In this document: positions 14,398 through 24,800 of the stretch, in pieces
Numbering within the stretch: the stretch's first letter is position 1
Layout of the letters: every line of letters begins with the position of its first letter
IMG/VR virus record: IMGVR_UViG_3300024262_000123
Coordinates: 1 to 34,725 of that record
DNA from: a virus
DNA length: 34,725 nt
Strand: one strand, 5' to 3'
Position numbers and translations under genes: made by a program
The notes under the pieces: generated by a model
Database searches by the model: none
What the model saw: the letters and a program-made list of their open reading frames with translations, nothing else
What the model was told of the DNA's origin: nothing

Positions 14398-15075
14398 ATG
14401 ATAAAAGGTAGTCATCATAGCGAAGAAGCAAAGGAAAAGTTAAGTGAATCATTAAAAGGCAATAAAAATCGTTTAGGCATTCCTTGTTCAAAAGGAGCAA
14501 AAAGAAATATAAGTGAATCTCTTTTGGGGAATAAAATATGTCTTGGTAGAATACTTTCTGAAGAAACAAGAAATAAAATAAGTAAAGCACATATTGGGAA
14601 AAAATTATCAGAGGAAACAAAAATAAAAATGAGGGGTCATGTATCTTGGAATAAAGGCAAAAGTCTATCGGAAGAAACAAGAAAAAAAATTAGTGAAGCT
14701 CTTAAAGGCAAAACTTCTTGGAATAAAGGGAAAATATACTCTCAAATATCTGGCTCGAATCATCACAATTGGAAAGGTGGAATAAGTTCTTTAGTCAGAA
14801 AAATAAGAACTTGTTTCCAATATCGTCAATGGCGTTCTGATATTTTTACTCGTGATGGTTTTGTTTGCCAAAAATGTGGGAAGAGAGGTTGTGGTGAATT
14901 GAATGCTCATCATATTAAAAGTTTCTTTAATATTCTACAAAGATATGAAATTACAACATTTGAAGAAGCTTTAAAATGTGAAGAATTATGGAATATTAAC
15001 AACGGCATAACTTTATGTGAAAAATGCCATAAAGAAACTTATAAAGGAGTGAAAAATATTGATCCTCAAAAGTGA
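14398..15075 (+). CDS. NUMOD3-HNH homing endonuclease, 225 aa
   Basis: Residues 5-105 hold about five NUMOD3 repeats (SEETRNKISKAHIGKKLSEE, SEETRKKISEALKGK), a DNA-recognition array typical of GIY-YIG and HNH homing enzymes. The C-terminal HNH domain has FVCQKCGKRGCGELNAHHIK and ITLCEKCHKETYKG. It would nick or cut DNA to copy itself into related phages. It starts five bases after the previous stop, has a weak ribosome site, and overlaps the connector gene start at 15059. It is the second HNH gene in this phage. Confidence 0.9.
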   Translation: MIKGSHHSEEAKEKLSESLKGNKNRLGIPCSKGAKRNISESLLGNKICLGRILSEETRNKISKAHIGKKLSEETKIKMRGHVSWNKGKSLSEETRKKISEALKGKTSWNKGKIYSQISGSNHHNWKGGISSLVRKIRTCFQYRQWRSDIFTRDGFVCQKCGKRGCGELNAHHIKSFFNILQRYEITTFEEALKCEELWNINNGITLCEKCHKETYKGVKNIDPQK

Positions 15076-15685
15076 ATTAATTTCTGTGGTGAACGAAACT
15101 TTAAAAAGAAAATATACTGTTGACGGAACGGACTTGGATGCAAAAATTACTTCTGTGTTAAAAGATTTATCTAAGAGAGGGAATTTCCTAACCGAAGAAA
15201 GCACAAGAAAAACTATTGCTAATCGGCCTTATTATTCAATGCCTGATCATTATAAAGACCGGCTGTTGATAATGCTTGATGATTATTACCCTCTTGAGTG
15301 GGAAACCTTCAAGAAGTATCAGGAAGAACGTTCTTTGAGTCCTGATAATACGGATTATCCTCAAGCGTTTAGCAAGATGAATAAATTCTATTACTTGAGA
15401 CCGACTCCTGATTCGGATGATTATACCATCAGGCAATTTTTTGCCTATTATCATCCTGAAAAGATAATTGTAGATGAGACAGAATATAAAGCCTGTGATT
15501 ATATACTTTTTAATGATATTTACCGTAAAGCTATTGAGATGAGATTGCTTTGGGAAGTGGCTTCAGGTTTAGGAAGGTTTAAAGATGCTCAAGAGTATAT
15601 GACCTACTATATAAAGGACGAAGTGCCAAGTTTATTAAACAACATTGATGAAGACCCGACAATTTGCGATTATCCCGAAGATTAA
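15059..15685 (+). CDS. Head-to-tail connector (adaptor) protein
   Basis: The start is TTG with AAAGGAGTGAAAAATA, inside the end of the HNH gene. The 208-residue, mainly helical protein has a long first helix region (SELISVVNETLKRKYTVDGT), a beta-hairpin part with FYYLRPTPDSDDYTIRQFF, and a C-terminal helix pair. Such connectors dock under the portal in podoviruses (T7 gp11 type). The length and position after the head genes support this. Confidence is moderate because the family diverges widely. Confidence 0.65.
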   Translation: MILKSELISVVNETLKRKYTVDGTDLDAKITSVLKDLSKRGNFLTEESTRKTIANRPYYSMPDHYKDRLLIMLDDYYPLEWETFKKYQEERSLSPDNTDYPQAFSKMNKFYYLRPTPDSDDYTIRQFFAYYHPEKIIVDETEYKACDYILFNDIYRKAIEMRLLWEVASGLGRFKDAQEYMTYYIKDEVPSLLNNIDEDPTICDYPED

Positions 15686-15696
15686 GGAGTAAAAAA

Positions 15697-17010
15697 ATGG
15701 ACAAACAATCTTTTGGTATATTTGCCACTATCGGAGGATTAAAGAAGGATTTTCCGGTAGTCTTAATTTCTAATGTTTTTACTCCTGACAATTCAAATAT
15801 TTTACTTAAAGACGGAAAAATAATTCGGAGGAAGATGAGAGAGAAAAATCTAATAGATGGTGTAGGGGCAAAAGTACGGACTACTGACGAAAATCCTATT
15901 ATTCACTATCATACTTTTATAAAGAGGTCTACTGGCGCGCAATATTTACTTGGCTTCACCAAAGCTCACATCTATTGTTGGGACTGGGATGCTAAAGAGT
16001 GGGTTCTAAAATGGACTAATCATAATATATCTGTAAGTACCATATCATTTACTCATAATGCAGCATCTGCTGATACCATAAACGATTCTGGAAACGGTTT
16101 TGTAACTGCTGGGTTTGTAGAAGGAGACAAGATTACCGTTACGGGCGACAGTGATAATAACGGAGATTATACCATTGATGCCGAAGTTGTTGCGGGAGTT
16201 ATTACTCTTATCGCTAGTGATACCTTAACCACCGAAGCAGCAGGGGATTCAGTTACTATCGTTGCTAATTGTGAGAATTGGGAAACGGGAAGTTATAACG
16301 ATAAGGTTATTGCTACTAATGGTATAGACTTTGTCTTAGCTTGGACTACTTCAGGTGATTTTGCAGCTTTAGATACTGCAACTGGTATTGAATATGAAAC
16401 TGGTAAATTCTTAACTAAAGCCAAACATCTAACTATTTATGAGAGCTTTCTTATCTTGGGATACACCTATGAAAATGGAAATTGGTATCCCCAGAGATTT
16501 AGATGGAATGCCATCGGACAAGAAACCGAATGGATAGCTGTTAATTCGGGCAGTACCGAAGTGGGGAAGTCTGACTTCATAAAGGGTTTTGGGAAATATC
16601 AAGGACTTTTAATTGTTTTTAAAGCAGAAAGTTATTATAAATATTGGTTAACCGCTGATACCGTTCTTGTTTTTAATGGAGTTTTTATCTCAATGAAAAT
16701 CGGGTGCAGGTGTGGCAAATCAATTGTAAATGATAGTAAGGGAAGATTATACTGGTACGCCTCTGATGGTACTTTTAAGGAGATTTCAACAGGAACAATC
16801 TCTCAACCGATACAAACCGATATCGTTGATTTAATATACCAAACTTCAGTAGAAAAGATGAGAAGTGAATTTATAGATTTAACCGAAGAAGTTTGTTGGG
16901 CTGTTCCAGTAGGTAATGTTTTAAATAATAAACTTTTAACTTTCAAAGAAGGCAAATGGGGAAAGGTAGATATGGCAATTCCAGCGTTTGGAGGTTATTT
17001 AGAACCATGA
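15697..17010 (+). CDS. Tail nozzle or stopper-like protein with Ig-like module
   Basis: The ATG at 15697 follows TTAAGGAGTAAAAAA. The 437-residue, beta-rich protein carries, at about residues 116-190, a second copy of the module in the head protein at 12927 (ISFTHNAASADTINDSGNGF, DSDNNGDYTIDAEVVAGVIT). The rest has WD/YxxW-like strands (IYCWDWDAKEWVLKW, GRLYWYASDGTFKEI) in a propeller-like arrangement, as in T7 gp12-type nozzle proteins. It ends at ATGA overlapping the next gene. A short-tail component is likely. Confidence 0.6.
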   Translation: MDKQSFGIFATIGGLKKDFPVVLISNVFTPDNSNILLKDGKIIRRKMREKNLIDGVGAKVRTTDENPIIHYHTFIKRSTGAQYLLGFTKAHIYCWDWDAKEWVLKWTNHNISVSTISFTHNAASADTINDSGNGFVTAGFVEGDKITVTGDSDNNGDYTIDAEVVAGVITLIASDTLTTEAAGDSVTIVANCENWETGSYNDKVIATNGIDFVLAWTTSGDFAALDTATGIEYETGKFLTKAKHLTIYESFLILGYTYENGNWYPQRFRWNAIGQETEWIAVNSGSTEVGKSDFIKGFGKYQGLLIVFKAESYYKYWLTADTVLVFNGVFISMKIGCRCGKSIVNDSKGRLYWYASDGTFKEISTGTISQPIQTDIVDLIYQTSVEKMRSEFIDLTEEVCWAVPVGNVLNNKLLTFKEGKWGKVDMAIPAFGGYLEP

Positions 17011-18803
17011 GTATATTAATTTTAAGACCTAACGCAAATGGTAGAAATGCTATCGTTGACAGTAAACCTAATCCCCCAGCTTGGAGTTGCGTTGATGATG
17101 TTTCGCCAGATGAATATAGCACTTACCTTAGAAATTGTCTTGGTTATGCTTTAAGTGCTTCATTCCTTCTTCCAAATCACTCTTCCAGTGTAGGCGGAAC
17201 TATCAATTCTATTAAAATTTACTATCGCACTTTCGGAGATGAAACACACCCTCACGAAAGTCCTTATTTTTACATAGGTAGTAGTATATATTGGGGGACA
17301 GAGGTTGACCAACAATTCTCTTGGGTAACAAAATCCCAGACCTGGACTACCAGTCCTAAAACAAGTTTACCCTGGACTTGGGAAGAGATAGATGACCTGG
17401 AAATAGGGGTTTATATGGACAAGCCAGAATGTTATCTTCATTGCTACATTACCCAAATATATGTGGAGATTGATTACGAAGCTATCCCAGTTGTTTCCTC
17501 TGTAGCAACCTCATTAATTGAAGAAACTACTGCCACAGGAAACGGAAACATCACCGCTACAGGAGATTCTTCGGTTACTAAACGTGGAGTATGTTATAAC
17601 ACGACAGGTAATCCTACGGTAGCGGACAGTATAGAAGAAGATACACCTGGTCCCTATTCGACAGGTGCTTTCTCGAAGAATCTTACGGGTTTAACTCCCG
17701 GACAGAAATATTACATCAGGGCTTATGCTTATAATTCCGAAGGATACGGATATGGAAGCGTTCTAACTTTTACCACTAAACCTAATCCACCTACCGCTTT
17801 GGCGTGTGCAGTAATCAGTAGCACCCAAATTAACCTCACTTGGACTAAAGGAACTGGTGCAGAAAAGACAATGGTTCGGAGGAAGATAGGAAGTTATCCT
17901 ACTTCGCCGACAGACGGAGATGAAGCATACTACGGTACTTTGGTAGCCTATAGTGATGACGACCTCGCAAGATATACTCATTACTATTATCGAGCTTGGT
18001 CTTTTAAGACTGACGCACCTAATTCGGGTTGGTCTGACGCTTATTCGTCAGACGATGATTCTACTCCTGCCGAATTAGCAACCATACTTACTCATGACGC
18101 AACAGGAATTTTACAAAATCAAGTAACGGGTAACGGAGAAATAACCGATACAGGTGGAGTTGATGTTACTGTAAGAGGGTTTAAGTATGCCTTAACCAAA
18201 GACCCTTTAAATGATGTCCATGAGGAGGATGGAACTTACGGGATTGAAGAATACGATTTAATTATATCCGATTTACAAGCTAATACCGAATACTGGTATT
18301 GTGCTTATGCTGTAAACTCGATAGGAACTGCTTATGGTGAGTGGGTTAAGTTTCAAACTCCTGCTTCGAGTGTTATTCCTACGGGAACAAAAATAAATAT
18401 ATGCAGTGATAATTCGGGATACACCTATGAACTTAATAAATCTTTAACTGATGACGGGGAGTCTTACGAATCTTATTTTGTGTTATCTACAGACCTGGCA
18501 CAAAAGCAAGGATTACATTTTAATAAAAGATTGGAGGATTTATTTTCATATTTTGAAAAGAAAGATTCGGGAACTTGTAAAATCTATGTCAAATGTGATA
18601 ACGAAGCAGAATGGCAATATGCAGGGGAGATTTCTATGACCGGAGATGAGGATATTATTATTAAACATCTTCCAAGTGATAATGAGGATATCAGCGGAGA
18701 TGTAGATTTCTTTGCGAAGACATACTTAATAAAATATGTCTTCCAAAATGACTTTGAGTTTATTGGTTTAGTAACCGAGGCTATCCCAGAAGGAGAAAGA
18801 TAG
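17007..18803 (+). CDS. Tail protein with fibronectin type III domains
   Basis: The 598-residue protein starts at an ATGA overlap. Residues 1-165 are a jelly-roll-like domain (IYYRTFGDETHPHESPYFYI). Three Fn3-like domains follow at about 168-258, 259-350 and 355-455. The first and third are alike (GLTPGQKYYIRAYAYNSEGYG; LQANTEYWYCAYAVNSIGTA), showing internal duplication. The C-terminal 140 residues form a separate beta-rich part. Fn3 domains on phage tails usually mediate surface contacts, so a receptor- or polysaccharide-binding accessory is likely. Confidence 0.65.
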   Translation: MSILILRPNANGRNAIVDSKPNPPAWSCVDDVSPDEYSTYLRNCLGYALSASFLLPNHSSSVGGTINSIKIYYRTFGDETHPHESPYFYIGSSIYWGTEVDQQFSWVTKSQTWTTSPKTSLPWTWEEIDDLEIGVYMDKPECYLHCYITQIYVEIDYEAIPVVSSVATSLIEETTATGNGNITATGDSSVTKRGVCYNTTGNPTVADSIEEDTPGPYSTGAFSKNLTGLTPGQKYYIRAYAYNSEGYGYGSVLTFTTKPNPPTALACAVISSTQINLTWTKGTGAEKTMVRRKIGSYPTSPTDGDEAYYGTLVAYSDDDLARYTHYYYRAWSFKTDAPNSGWSDAYSSDDDSTPAELATILTHDATGILQNQVTGNGEITDTGGVDVTVRGFKYALTKDPLNDVHEEDGTYGIEEYDLIISDLQANTEYWYCAYAVNSIGTAYGEWVKFQTPASSVIPTGTKINICSDNSGYTYELNKSLTDDGESYESYFVLSTDLAQKQGLHFNKRLEDLFSYFEKKDSGTCKIYVKCDNEAEWQYAGEISMTGDEDIIIKHLPSDNEDISGDVDFFAKTYLIKYVFQNDFEFIGLVTEAIPEGER

Positions 18804-18983
18804 ATGGCTGAATTTTTAAAAACACCAAAAAATTTAATCTTACCAGATGTAGAAAAGATAAAAGATCCAGAAGCAAAAAAAGTGTGTGAAGAATACAATA
18901 AAGCCTTCAATGAATTGGTAATTGCTGTATATTCAGACTTTTCATGGCTTCATAAAAGAATCTACGATTTGGAGCATCCATAA
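18804..18983 (+). CDS. Small hypothetical protein, 59 aa
   Basis: The ATG directly follows the previous stop (TAGATG), with AGGAGAAAGA upstream, and the stop overlaps the next start (TAATG). The protein is helical and acidic (EEYNKAFNELVIAVYSDFSW), ending in LHKRIYDLEHP. It is a common kind of small tail-region protein; the role is unknown. It is below usual ORF cut-offs but is flanked tightly on both sides. Confidence 0.65.
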   Translation: MAEFLKTPKNLILPDVEKIKDPEAKKVCEEYNKAFNELVIAVYSDFSWLHKRIYDLEHP

Positions 18984-19480
18984 TGGAGAAAGAAAATAAA
19001 GAAAAGGAAGAAAAGAAAAGGAAAATTAAACCAAATGAAATCTATATTATAAATAAATTAAATTTTGCTGATCAAGCTAAAGTATTGGCTAAGATATGTA
19101 TGACTTTGAAATTTGCCAAAAAAGAACCGATGGATCCAGATATATTCATAGAAAATACTACTAAAGCTTTAGCTTTCAATCGTTGCATTATATTAGTTAC
19201 TTTCGATGAAAAGATGGAGTTAAATAGTTGCGTTGTATTACTTCTAAATAATAATCGTTTTAAAGGAAAAATATTATGGATCGATTGGGCCTGGAGTGAT
19301 GGTAAAGATTTAAAATTAGGATTAAAAGTTTTTAAAAAAATAGAAGAATTAGCCCAAATATTAAAAGCCGATAGAATCGCTGGAGCTATGACCAGAGGGT
19401 TTAGGGCTGTTTCAAAAAAATATGGCTTCAAGGAAGCCTATCGAGTTATTGAAAAGGAAGTGAAAAACAATGTGGAATAA
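18983..19480 (+). CDS. GNAT-fold acetyltransferase-like protein, 165 aa
   Basis: The N-terminal 17 residues are lysine-rich. The rest resembles a GNAT fold: an N-terminal helix, a strand pair with CIILVTFDEKMELNSCVVLL, ILWIDWAWSDGKDLKLGLKV in the acetyl-CoA-binding region, and FRAVSKKYGFKEAYRVIEKE as the final strand-helix part. The usual Q/RxxGxG/A loop is replaced by SDGKDLKLG. Similar proteins lie in podovirus tail regions. An enzyme role is uncertain; it may act on an internal virion protein. Confidence 0.55.
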   Translation: MEKENKEKEEKKRKIKPNEIYIINKLNFADQAKVLAKICMTLKFAKKEPMDPDIFIENTTKALAFNRCIILVTFDEKMELNSCVVLLLNNNRFKGKILWIDWAWSDGKDLKLGLKVFKKIEELAQILKADRIAGAMTRGFRAVSKKYGFKEAYRVIEKEVKNNVE

Positions 19481-20309
19481 ATTTAAAAGAATTTTAAAAA
19501 ATGCTTTGTTTTTTCCAGTTCTTATTGCTTTTGCAAGCAAAGGACATTATGAGGAAGATGAGCCGCCAGAACTGCTTGAAACAGAATATACCGACCCTGC
19601 TATGGAGAAATTAGCAGAATTGATGGGTAGGGATGTCACTCTTCCGACTGTAGATTTGCCTAAATTGTCTGATGCAGAAAAGAAACTGGTAGATTTTGGA
19701 ACTAATATTATACAAAAGATGATGGGAGCAGGAACCCCTGAACCTTATGAGATTGGTTTGGAGAAGATAAAAAGTGTATTAGGTGGAGAATATAATCCAC
19801 TTACCTCTCCTTATTATAAAGGACTAAAGGAAGAGGCAGCCAGATTTGAAGAACAAGGCATAAGCGATATAAGACAACGCAGTCAATTGGGTGGAATGCT
19901 TTATAGTGAACCGGCAATGGGAGCAGAAGCAGAATTTAAGGGAATATTAGGAACTGGATTGACTAAAGAATTAGGGAGACTTTATGAGTCAGATATAAAT
20001 AGACAAACCAGTATGATACCTCAATTATTAGGTTATGCTGGATATGAGTCTTCTTTACCAGGACAAAAAATAGAAACATTAAAAAGCTTTGCACCAATGG
20101 CAGGACAGGAAAGAGATATTGCTACCAAACAGGCTTTAGCTGATTGGCAGGTAGGGACTCAACAGGAATTATTCCCATTCCAATACCAAGCACCTATTGC
20201 ACAATATATGGCTGATTGGGGTAACTGGTACCAACCTACACAAACCTATCACCCTGGATTCTGGGATTATGCTGGCGGTATTCTCGGTGGCATTGGTTCA
20301 ATATTATAA
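19470..20309 (+). CDS. Internal virion (ejection) protein, 279 aa
   Basis: It overlaps the GNAT-like gene end and has GGAAGTGAAAAACA before the ATG. The N-terminus has a short hydrophobic patch (LKNALFFPVLIAFASKG) like a membrane anchor. The middle is acidic and helical with Gly/Ala/Pro turns (GISDIRQRSQLGGMLYSEPA), and the tail is aromatic and glycine-rich. Podovirus ejection proteins of this size, encoded after the tail genes, enter the cell ahead of DNA. The assignment rests on position and composition. Confidence 0.5.
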   Translation: MWNKFKRILKNALFFPVLIAFASKGHYEEDEPPELLETEYTDPAMEKLAELMGRDVTLPTVDLPKLSDAEKKLVDFGTNIIQKMMGAGTPEPYEIGLEKIKSVLGGEYNPLTSPYYKGLKEEAARFEEQGISDIRQRSQLGGMLYSEPAMGAEAEFKGILGTGLTKELGRLYESDINRQTSMIPQLLGYAGYESSLPGQKIETLKSFAPMAGQERDIATKQALADWQVGTQQELFPFQYQAPIAQYMADWGNWYQPTQTYHPGFWDYAGGILGGIGSIL

Positions 20310-20321
20310 GGAAGTGATTTT

Positions 20322-21872
20322 ATGAGAGTATTACAATTTCCTTCACAATATCGGCAAGGTGAAGCTCCTTACGATATTTTTAAAGATCGAATGGCCGCGA
20401 TAAGTTCTATTACGAATGGAATAAAAAATATAATCGCTAATAAATTTATCAATAAACAAAACACTATGATTGCCGAACAGATTCAGAATGAAATTGATAA
20501 GCAGAAAGCTATTGATTTATCTAATTTGATTTTGAGTGATCCACCGGATGAAATTTATCCGGCTAATCTTGAAGATACGATAGGTCAGTTTATAGATAAA
20601 TTTTCTATGGGCCCGATGGCACAAAAAGAAACCATGATGGGAAATTTGCCTTCTCCAACTCCCCAAGTTGGTATTCCTAGTGGCGTAATTCCAACTGGTA
20701 CACTTCCAGGTGTAACTCCTGCACCAAGTGGTATAACTCCAACTATGGGTAGAACTCCAACTCCAGGTGTAACTCCAACTGCACCAACGGAGGAAGCAAT
20801 GGTACCAAAGGATGATATTTATCGAATATATAATGCAGTAAAAGAATTGCCGACTGATCAGATAACCTGGGATAACGTTTATAAAAAAATGACTGAGAAT
20901 AAACCTTTCTGGATGGGGGCTACAGATTCAGAAAAATTTGTATTAAATCAGATGATGGAACAGGTAAAAGACCCCAGATCTAAGTTAGCAAGTGATATAA
21001 ATTTATCTAAATTAGTGAAGGAAGCTTTCTATCCGGAGGAAGAGAGACCTGGTAAATATCCCTATACCCGTGAAGAAGTACTTGAATATGAATCTTTAAA
21101 AGAAGCTGGTAAACCTGATATAAAATCTATTTTAGCAAACATTCCCGAAGGATTTGAGTTAAGTAGTATTAATACTTCTACTGCTGGGACAACATCTTTT
21201 TCTTATAAACCAAAAGATACGACTACCGTTTGGGAGTTTAATACTTACGATGAGGCACAAGAATTTGCCAGGACACATCCACAAGAAGGATTTATTCCTA
21301 AAATAGAAACCAATAAACAAGGATTTGATGTGAACTGGTATCAGAAAACTGGAACTACCATAAAACCACCTACTATATATGAAGCCAAAGCTATAGAAGA
21401 AACTCTTATGAATAATGTAGAAAGTATGAGTGATATGGCTTACGAATTAGATAAATTAAAATCTCAAGGTAAGGACACGAGTTTTTATGAAACAAAAGAA
21501 TATTATGCAAAATTAATGAAGAAAAAATATGATGAAGCAATGGATGTTATCAAATATTGTACACAGGGTATAAAAAGCGATAAAGAAGTTGATGAAGATG
21601 AACTTAATTACAAAGAGACTTATCAAGAATGGTACGAAAAACTTAAAAATTATGACCAAGAATATTTCAATGTAACAGGTAAACATTTATTAGAAGAAGA
21701 ATCAGAAATAGCAAAAACAGGAGAAACTAACAAAATCTTAGAATTAGCTAAAGAAATGATTGCAGAAAAAAAGTCATTAGAAGATCTTGACCTTGATAAA
21801 GTAAAGTCTATGGGAATTGATATAGAGGAACTTAAAAAAACATATATGAAACTTTATTTAACAAATAGATGA
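20322..21872 (+). CDS. Internal virion protein with Pro/Thr-rich linker, 516 aa
   Basis: AAGGAAGTGATTTT precedes the ATG. Residues about 110-156 are a disordered repeat of the type GVTP/TPTP (PTPGVTPTAPTEE is readable). The C-terminal two thirds are mostly helical and acidic with a coiled-coil-like end (LELAKEMIAEKKSLEDLDLD). The stop overlaps an ATG of the next gene. Size, low-complexity linker and context fit a second ejection protein, but no family is recognised. Confidence 0.55.
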   Translation: MRVLQFPSQYRQGEAPYDIFKDRMAAISSITNGIKNIIANKFINKQNTMIAEQIQNEIDKQKAIDLSNLILSDPPDEIYPANLEDTIGQFIDKFSMGPMAQKETMMGNLPSPTPQVGIPSGVIPTGTLPGVTPAPSGITPTMGRTPTPGVTPTAPTEEAMVPKDDIYRIYNAVKELPTDQITWDNVYKKMTENKPFWMGATDSEKFVLNQMMEQVKDPRSKLASDINLSKLVKEAFYPEEERPGKYPYTREEVLEYESLKEAGKPDIKSILANIPEGFELSSINTSTAGTTSFSYKPKDTTTVWEFNTYDEAQEFARTHPQEGFIPKIETNKQGFDVNWYQKTGTTIKPPTIYEAKAIEETLMNNVESMSDMAYELDKLKSQGKDTSFYETKEYYAKLMKKKYDEAMDVIKYCTQGIKSDKEVDEDELNYKETYQEWYEKLKNYDQEYFNVTGKHLLEEESEIAKTGETNKILELAKEMIAEKKSLEDLDLDKVKSMGIDIEELKKTYMKLYLTNR

Positions 21873-21880
21873 GGGGGGAA

Positions 21881-24800
21881 ATGGGAATACTTGATTTAGT
21901 TTTAAAAAAAGAAGAAGAAAAAAAGAAACTTGGTAGTCAATTTGGTGGAAATTGGGGGCTTTCTGATTTACTAAAAGAGACCCAAAAAAAAGAAATTGTC
22001 CCTGAAGTTAAAGCAGAAGCAAAGGCCGAAGGTGGCACAAAACTTGAAGAGCCAAAAAAGGAAGAACCAAATCCATTTGATACTCTTAACGAATCCATTT
22101 TAAAAAATTATAAGCAATCTCAAAGTCTAACCAAGAAACTGGAAGCATACCAAGCAGAGTATGATTATGCTCCGAACAATATTAAGCCTTCTATTGCTGC
22201 TAATTATAATAAATTAGCTAAAGAAAATAATGATTTAGTTAAACAATTACAAATTGATATTCTTAAGAGAGACCAGATGATTACTACCATAAATAAAACT
22301 AATTTTATGAAATATAAACAATTAACCGGATTGCCTGGCGAAGCAGGATATAAAACACTTTTGCCCGAGCCAAAAAAACCTGAAGTGCCTTCTTCTCAAT
22401 TTGGTATTCATGAACTCAACAAACCTGAACAGATAGGTAAAGTCCAGAAGGGTGTTATCGGTGCTTTTGGAACGTGGGAAGCTAAAAAGAGGACTATGCC
22501 TGAATTGCAGAATGTAGAGGATTTTGGTAATGAAGTGTTTAAGCAGGGTGATGAAAGAAACCAAATAGCTTATATACAAGAAGCATTAACAGGAATACCA
22601 AAAGAAGAAACTTTAAAGGATTTACAAGCTAATTGGGATAAGTTTAAAAATATTAATCCTGATATAGATGAGAGAACCTGGAAAGAATATTACAAACAAG
22701 AGGGATTTTGGAAAACTTTAATAACCGGACCAAGTAAAGGCAAATATGATGAAGCCATTAAACTTCGTAACCAATTAATAGATATAGCACAAAAGGTATC
22801 AGAGCCAGGAGCTGATATAATTGGTCAGTTAGGCTGGTCTGGTATGGTTATTATGATGGGTGCGCAGGCAGTAGGCGCTATTTATAAAGGCGGTATGGTA
22901 GTTGAGAATAAAGTAATTAAGGGCGAGAAATTACAGCAGGCAGTTAAGAGAATACAGGAAGCATATATAAAAGAAACAGGCAAGTTTAAATCATCATTAA
23001 GTCAAAATGATTTTAGATTAGCACAATCTTTAAACCAGACCTTAAAACAATATGGTAAAGAAATATTTCCCTTACAAAGTGTCCAAGTGCCTCAAGAAGT
23101 GTTTATGGGGCAAGCAGGGCATATTACTAATTTAGTTAAGATTATACAAAATGCAGGCAAATTAACACCTGATATCGCTAATCAATTAAAAGTAATGAAT
23201 CCTGTTGATACTGCATTAGTATTTGAAGAATTGAGTCTTGCTTCACCGGCCATTGCTGCAAAGGTAGCTTCTCAATTTGTAGAGCTTATGCCTCAAAAAA
23301 TAACCAAGATACCGAAAGCACCAAAAGCTGGGGAGGGAATGACTCCGGAGGAATTAGAACAGCTTGAAAGATTAAGAGAAGCGAAGATTATACCGAAGGA
23401 AGAAATCGAACCCACCGAAGCAGAATTAAAAGCAATAGAAGAAGCACCTTTACCTAAAGAAAAATTGGAGGTAGAAATTCCAAAAGCCAAAATGTTGCCC
23501 GAAAAAGGTAAAGAAACAATTAGAGGAATTGATTTTGAAAAAAATCCCGAAGTTTATCAGGCAGTTGCTAAAGCAGATGACATAATAGAAAAATCTAAAT
23601 TAAATATAAAACCGACTCTTCCAGAAATTGATATTGCTATCAAAGAATTATTAGATGTTATGAAGGATACTACTTTATCAGAAAAACAAACAAAGGTAAT
23701 TGATGATGCAATAGAAGGAATAAGCGTAGTTAGAAAAGAAATTGTTTCGCCTGCTAAACCAACCGAATATACAAAAGTAGAAGTTCCAAAAGCAAAAATG
23801 CTTCCGGAAAAAGAAAAACCGATGGTAGAACCTGAAGAAATGGAAAAAGTAGAAAAGGAACCTACTCCGGAAGAGATAAAGTCAGTTTTTATGGAAGAAG
23901 GAAATTTAGATACTACCACGAAAAACAGGGAAATCTTCTATGAAAAATATAACGATGTTTATGTTGAAACTAAAGAGGGTTATGACAAATTAATAGATGA
24001 AAAAGTAGCAGATTTAAAAGAAGAAGGCTTTAAGGGAGTAGATAGGGGCGGACTCAAAAGAGACGAGGAAGGAAAGGTTATCGGAGCTTATCCTGCTGTA
24101 AGTGAAAATCCTAAATGGTATAGAGATTTTTATGCACGGAATAACAAAGCACCGACCAATAAGGATTTAAAAGAAATAGCAATAGAACAATTATCAAAAG
24201 GATATACGGAAGATTATGGAGAAATACCCGCTAACCCAATATTTAATAAACTCCAGGCACAATTGGAAAGTTACGAAACTATATTAGCCGATGTTAAAAG
24301 TGGTAATTATTCTTTTGAAACCCCTAAGAATATAGATAAACTTAATAATAAATTAAATGAATTAAAAGGGGAAAATAAAAAGATTACTAAAGAATACGAA
24401 ATTAAATTAAGAAACCAGATAACCGAAAGTAACAAAATATATGGCCAATTAACAGAAGAATTAAATAAACAGAAAAAAATAAGTACCAAAGAGGATATTA
24501 AGAAAATAAAGGATTTGGAAACTGAGAAATTAAAGACAGGAAAAAACATTGAAAATTTAAAGGCAAAGTTAAAAGAGATTAAAACCAAAGTTATTAAACC
24601 AATACCCAAAAGTATTAAAACAAAGATAAGAGAAATTACCGGACAAGTCCCTCAAAAAATAGAGATAGCCGAAAATGAAATCTTAAAACTTGTTTTAAGA
24701 GGTGAAGCAAAGGGAGCAAGAAAAGCATTTTCAGAAGGTAAGAAGGCAGGTATATTTACCCAGAAAGAAAAATTTGCCGAAGTAGTAGGAAGAGCAAAAG

